A stretch of DNA of 7,944 bases from the NCBI GenBank assembly GCA_024278285.1, contig JAJRTM010000182.1, forward strand, positions 1 to 7,944, read 5' to 3'. A program made the translations under genes and the position numbers. Each line of letters begins with the position of its first letter. Positions within the stretch are counted from its first letter, which is position 1. Shown piece by piece: positions 4,480 through 7,944 of the stretch. The notes under the pieces are model-generated. The model did not search any database. It worked only from the letters and a program-made list of their open reading frames with translations, and was not told the DNA's origin. Source of the DNA: Planctomycetota bacterium. Its GTDB lineage: Bacteria > Planctomycetota > Planctomycetia > Planctomycetales > Planctomycetaceae.

Positions 4480-6408
4480 CTATTTATCGTGAGCAAAACG
4501 GTAAATACCTTTGCCGCTTGCGGTTTCAATTCCAAAGTAAACTTCACCCGATTGATCAGAACCGAATGTCATCACAGGCATTTTATTGGAAGGGATTCGA
4601 TAATTCCCTCTCAGTTTGTTGCATTTAACATCGTAATCGAGTGCCCAGATTTTTCCGGTCACAAAATCTGCGTAGATATATTTCCCCTGCAATTCAGGAA
4701 TCGCGGTTCCACGATAAACTTCTCCGCCGGTAATCGATTTTCCAACTTGATGATCGTACTCCCAGATTGGATCAACCGCGTTGATTACAGTCCCCTGACC
4801 TCGGTTACTGAATCCGTTGGTTCCTTCGCGCCTGTTCCAACCATAATTACGACCGGCTTGCACGATGTTAATTTCTTCCCATTGGTTCTGACCAACATCG
4901 GCTGCCCAAAGGTCTCCCGTTTTGCTGTCGAACGAAAATCTCCACAGGTTGCGGAATCCGTAAGCATAAATTTCTGGTTTCGCCCAGGGACTTTTCACAA
5001 ACGGATTATCTGGCGGAATCGCATACTGTTTATCGCCTGAAGTTTTATTGATGTCGATTCGCATGATGCTTCCCAGAAGCGTGCTGATGTTTTGCCCGTT
5101 ATCGAACGGATCGTTTCCCGAACCGCCATCACCCAGCGCCATGTAAAGGTAGCCATCTGGACCAAAGGCGATTGTCCCGCCGTTGTGATTGGCAAACGGT
5201 TGGGCAAACTTCCAGATGATACGCTCTGAATCTGCCTTGGCTTTATTTGGGTTGGCAGGATCAACCTGAAATTCTGACAGAATCGAAGTGTGAGACTCTT
5301 TCGATGAAGTGTAATAGATGTAAAGTTTGCCGGTCTTTTTGTAATCAGGATGAATCGCCATCCCGAGCAGTCCTTCTTCATTCCCTTTTTTCCAATGTAA
5401 AACGCGGTCTTTAATGTTGAGGTATTCAACCGTTTTTTTCGACTTGGCTCCTTCAGGAAGAACGTGAATGGTGCCAGATTGAGTCGCGATGAAAATCCGT
5501 CCGCTGTCATCACCTGCGTGAGTAATCACCAACGGACGCAAAGGGACTACCTTGCCGTTTTCGTCAATCGGTTCCCAGTTATCCCATTGCAGATCGGGAA
5601 AAGCGAGGACTGGTTTTAATGCGAGTGTGCTGTTGCTGGGATCTGGCACATCGTATTCTTTCGGCAGTTCCCGAACTTTTATGTTTCGATAAGAAACATA
5701 ATCGCCATGATCCTGCAGGCAGATGTGTCCTTTGGTCGGCTTACCAAAGTTTTTGAATTTCGCAAACTTGCTGGCAGCAACGCGCTTATTCCAATCATCA
5801 CTTCCTTTCTGGAAGCGATAATAACTGACCCCATTAACCATCACTTCGCTTTGATTCGGCGTCTGTTTGAGGTAGATGTGATTCCATTGCCCGGCAGGAT
5901 GGCAGGCATCCAGTTCTCTTTCTGGATCCAACCCCGCTTTGGCTTCGACATTTTTCATCCAACCGGGACGACCGGGGCTATAAAGCTGATACAACCACCC
6001 CGCTTTTTGCGGATCGTGCCCGTTGATGTTATCGTTAATTTGAAGTTCCGGCCCTGTCTGCCAGGGGCGGGCTTCTGTTTCGGTGACATGAAACATAATC
6101 CCGGAATTTCCTCCCGGCGAAATCCGAAATTCAATCGAAAGTTCAAAACCTTCGAATTGTTCTTCAGAAATAATGTCTCCGGCTCCTTTTTTGGCACGGC
6201 TCAATACGCCATCTTCGACAACCCAACCATCGCTGACTCCCTCTTTTTTATAATTCCGCCAGCCTTTCGTGGTCTTGCCATCAAACAGAAGACGCCAGCC
6301 AGAACGGCGATCCGATTCCGATAGTTTGTTCAATTTTCCTTCTGCACGAAGAATTTGTGTTCCTCCGCAAAACAATAGTGCAGCAACCATTGCGTATCGT
6401 AACTTCAT
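4480..6408 (-). CDS. Secreted DUF1080 / glucose-sorbosone dehydrogenase fusion protein
   Basis: A 642-residue two-domain protein. Residues 1-22 are a Sec signal peptide (hydrophobic core, cleavage likely after RA22). Residues about 35-248 form a DUF1080 (PF06439) concanavalin-like domain: GWRLLFDGKTTKGW (37-50), GGNSGIMFHV (99-108), GPELQINDN (119-127), GQWNHIYL (173-180) and RNIKVREL (241-248). Members of this family have been shown to cleave 3-keto-glycosides. Residues about 265-640 form a PQQ-type glucose/sorbosone dehydrogenase propeller: EEGLLGMAIHPDY (344-356), NHNGGTIAFGPDGYLY (407-422, with H408 aligned to the catalytic His of soluble glucose dehydrogenase), YGFRN (483-487) and DVGQNQWEEIN (504-514). 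A GAGAGG Shine-Dalgarno lies about 6 nt before the ATG. The protein probably acts in the periplasm on glycosides; the substrate is unknown. Its stop faces the tRNA-Leu terminator. Confidence 0.93.
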   Translation of the reverse strand: MKLRYAMVAALLFCGGTQILRAEGKLNKLSESDRRSGWRLLFDGKTTKGWRNYKKEGVSDGWVVEDGVLSRAKKGAGDIISEEQFEGFELSIEFRISPGGNSGIMFHVTETEARPWQTGPELQINDNINGHDPQKAGWLYQLYSPGRPGWMKNVEAKAGLDPERELDACHPAGQWNHIYLKQTPNQSEVMVNGVSYYRFQKGSDDWNKRVAASKFAKFKNFGKPTKGHICLQDHGDYVSYRNIKVRELPKEYDVPDPSNSTLALKPVLAFPDLQWDNWEPIDENGKVVPLRPLVITHAGDDSGRIFIATQSGTIHVLPEGAKSKKTVEYLNIKDRVLHWKKGNEEGLLGMAIHPDYKKTGKLYIYYTSSKESHTSILSEFQVDPANPNKAKADSERIIWKFAQPFANHNGGTIAFGPDGYLYMALGDGGSGNDPFDNGQNISTLLGSIMRIDINKTSGDKQYAIPPDNPFVKSPWAKPEIYAYGFRNLWRFSFDSKTGDLWAADVGQNQWEEINIVQAGRNYGWNRREGTNGFSNRGQGTVINAVDPIWEYDHQVGKSITGGEVYRGTAIPELQGKYIYADFVTGKIWALDYDVKCNKLRGNYRIPSNKMPVMTFGSDQSGEVYFGIETASGKGIYRFAHDK

Positions 6409-6504
6409 AGGTGCCTCTCAGTTAAATAATTTTCATTCGAGTTAATGATGTTCAATTTCCATACCGATCAATTTTCTCCGATCATATCTTGCCTGCTTAA
6501 GAAT

Positions 6505-6513
6505 TGCTACAAT
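6505..6513 (+). promoter_or_regulatory. Extended -10 promoter upstream of kdsB
   Basis: TGCTACAAT combines a TGn extension with TACAAT. Transcription would start near 6520, about 147 nt before the kdsB ATG, giving a long leader with two hairpins (6559-6573 and 6613-6635). A TTGCCT upstream is only 13 bp away, too close for a standard -35 box. Confidence 0.4.
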
Positions 6514-6519
6514 ACCGTC

Positions 6520-6638
6520 AGGAATCATCTGAACTATTTCTGTTCACTGTTAAAACATCCCAGCACAGCTGGGTTCATTCTGATAGCCGTAACCAAATTG
6601 ATATTTTTGTAGAGTTTGCGAGCCGTTCGCAAACTTTT
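6520..6638 (+). ncRNA. Candidate structured leader or small RNA upstream of kdsB
   Basis: Between the extended -10 element and kdsB there are two clean hairpins. CCCAGC-ACA-GCTGGG (6559-6573) has a perfect 6-bp stem. AGTTTGCGA (6613-6621) and TCGCAAACT (6627-6635) form a perfect 9-bp stem with a 5-nt loop, whose 3' arm runs into TTTT (6635-6638). The second resembles a short intrinsic terminator, so the transcript could be a small RNA of about 120 nt or a kdsB leader with an attenuator. The hairpins are seen directly; the RNA itself is inferred, and I recognise no known riboswitch family. Confidence 0.35.
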
Positions 6639-6666
6639 ACCGTTAGTAGTATAAAGAAATCTGATA

Positions 6667-7425
6667 ATGACAGTCATTGGCATCATCCCCGCACGGCTCG
6701 CATCAACGCGACTGCCTCGTAAATTGTTGCTGAATGAAACAGGAAAAACGCTACTTCAACATACATGGGAAACGGCTCAACAAGCAAAGTCTCTTGATCG
6801 TTTGGTCATTGCAACTGATGATGAAGAGATCGCAGCGGTTGCAAAATCATTCGGAGCAGAAGTGGTCATGACGGGCGATTGTTCTAACGGAACAGAGCGC
6901 GTCGCAGAGGCGATCGACAATTTGAACCTCTCGGCTGATATTATCGTCAACATTCAGGGAGACGAACCGGAACTTGATCCGCTGCAAATTGATTTATGTG
7001 TTCAGTCGCTTATCGATCATCCTGAATGCGAAATGTCCACCCTTGCCAATTCGCTGCACGATGCTGCCCATGTGAATGACCCCGCATGTGTGAAAGTCGT
7101 TCTCGCTGTTAACGGAAACGCACTTTATTTCAGTCGCTCGCCGTTGCCTCATTTTCGAGATTGCAGCCCGGAAGATTGGTTCGCCAATGCAGCAGGAAAT
7201 CAGGAAATCCCCTGGCTGCAACACATCGGGCTTTACGCATATCGCGAGCCGTTTTTGAAATCATTCGTCAAAATGCCCGCTTCCACGCTGGAAAACATTG
7301 AAAAACTGGAGCAATTAAGAGCTTTGCAAGCCGGGGCACAAATTCATGTTTCGGTGGTATCACACGGTTCAATTGGCATCGACACGCCAGAAGATTATGC
7401 TGCGTTTGTAAAAAGAATGGCTTGA
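6667..7425 (+). CDS. kdsB: 3-deoxy-manno-octulosonate cytidylyltransferase (CMP-Kdo synthetase)
   Basis: A 252-residue cytosolic enzyme that joins CTP and Kdo to give CMP-Kdo and pyrophosphate, the activated sugar for the lipopolysaccharide inner core. Length is typical. Conserved blocks are all present: [15 protein letters not shown] at the N-terminus (7-21), NGTERVAEA (74-82), NIQGDEPE (95-102, with Mg-binding D99), YFSRSPLP (154-161), HIGLYAYR (186-193), EKLEQLRAL (212-220) and GIDTPED (237-243, with D239 as the likely second metal ligand). The usual STRLPGKPL reads STRLPRKLL here, a mild variation. ATG at 6667 matches the family start; the ribosome binding site is weak (AAAGAAA). It is followed on the same strand by pyrG after 144 bp, which links CTP supply to CTP use and fits an outer membrane containing Kdo. 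Confidence 0.95.
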   Translation: MTVIGIIPARLASTRLPRKLLLNETGKTLLQHTWETAQQAKSLDRLVIATDDEEIAAVAKSFGAEVVMTGDCSNGTERVAEAIDNLNLSADIIVNIQGDEPELDPLQIDLCVQSLIDHPECEMSTLANSLHDAAHVNDPACVKVVLAVNGNALYFSRSPLPHFRDCSPEDWFANAAGNQEIPWLQHIGLYAYREPFLKSFVKMPASTLENIEKLEQLRALQAGAQIHVSVVSHGSIGIDTPEDYAAFVKRMA

Positions 7426-7463
7426 TTAACGAATGCCTCTTGAAATACTCCCGGCTGATGGTA

Positions 7464-7536
7464 AAACCAGTCTGCTCGCTAGGTAAATCGTTTAACGGCA
7501 AGCCAAAGGCGACTGCGTTGCAGGCTGGTTTGTTTT
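7464..7536 (+). promoter_or_regulatory. Terminator- or attenuator-like fold between kdsB and pyrG
   Basis: AAACCAGTCTGC (7464-7475) pairs with GCAGGCTGGTTT (7520-7531) over 12 bp with one G-U wobble, closing a 44-nt region. It is followed by TGTTTT, giving a T-rich run (TTTGTTTT, 7529-7536). The ends of this fold look like an intrinsic terminator, but the enclosed segment is unusually long. It could end kdsB transcripts or form a regulatory leader for pyrG, whose start lies 33 nt further on. Confidence 0.4.
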
Positions 7537-7569
7537 AATAATATCGTCAAGGACGAAAAGTACGGATAA

Positions 7570-7944
<375 letters not shown>

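Noticed and set aside
4243..5040. Long plus-strand open frame of 265 codons, and a shorter one at 4347-4628
   Set aside because: Both read through the tRNA-Leu gene and its terminator (the short one begins MAELADAHGSG, a well-known false translation of tRNA-Leu) and overlap the DUF1080 fusion gene antisense.
5707..6324. Plus-strand open frame of 205 codons
   Set aside because: Fully antisense to the DUF1080 domain, which has clear family motifs; no ribosome binding site or recognisable domain.

Overview
The window looks like an ordinary chromosomal stretch from a member of the Planctomycetota, probably a Gimesia/Rubinisphaera-like planctomycete. The clues are a twin-arginine Gfo/Idh/MocA oxidoreductase, a secreted protein joining a DUF1080 (3-keto-glycoside hydrolase type) domain to a glucose/sorbosone dehydrogenase propeller, roomy intergenic spaces, weak Shine-Dalgarno sites and moderate GC. 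This placement is inferred from gene content; there is no rRNA or other marker in the window.

Layout. Positions 1-31 hold the first codons of a minus-strand gene that runs off the left edge. Positions 32-321 are intergenic and carry a REP/BIME-like array of four 16-bp repeats in alternating orientation. A minus-strand nucleoside hydrolase-family gene (322-1296) follows; several of its active-site positions are changed. It is divergent from a plus-strand YqgE/AlgH (UPF0301) gene (1489-2052). A 361-bp stretch with no convincing gene (2053-2413) separates that from a minus-strand pair: a pterin-4a-carbinolamine dehydratase (2414-2776) and, upstream of it, a Tat-signal Gfo/Idh/MocA oxidoreductase (2836-4167). 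A tRNA-Leu(CAG) gene (4341-4425, plus) with a strong hairpin terminator lies next. The terminator also sits just past the stop of the convergent DUF1080-sorbosone dehydrogenase fusion (4480-6408, minus). Across a 258-bp spacer that may encode a structured RNA, the plus-strand genes kdsB (6667-7425) and pyrG (7570 to the right edge, 5' part only) follow. The kdsB-pyrG spacer holds a terminator- or attenuator-like fold.

Functional links. PyrG makes CTP and KdsB spends CTP to activate Kdo for lipopolysaccharide. I recall the same kdsB-pyrG order in chlamydiae, which belong to the same superphylum. The Gfo/Idh/MocA protein and the DUF1080-dehydrogenase fusion suggest an exported oxidative route for glycosides: oxidation to a 3-keto sugar, cleavage, then oxidation of the released aldose. 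This is inference from families, and the two genes are separated by the tRNA and its terminator. No CRISPR array, phage gene, insertion-sequence transposase or complete new multi-gene system is visible. The most novel material is in the intergenic repeats, the candidate leader RNAs, the altered nucleoside hydrolase active site and the domain fusion.
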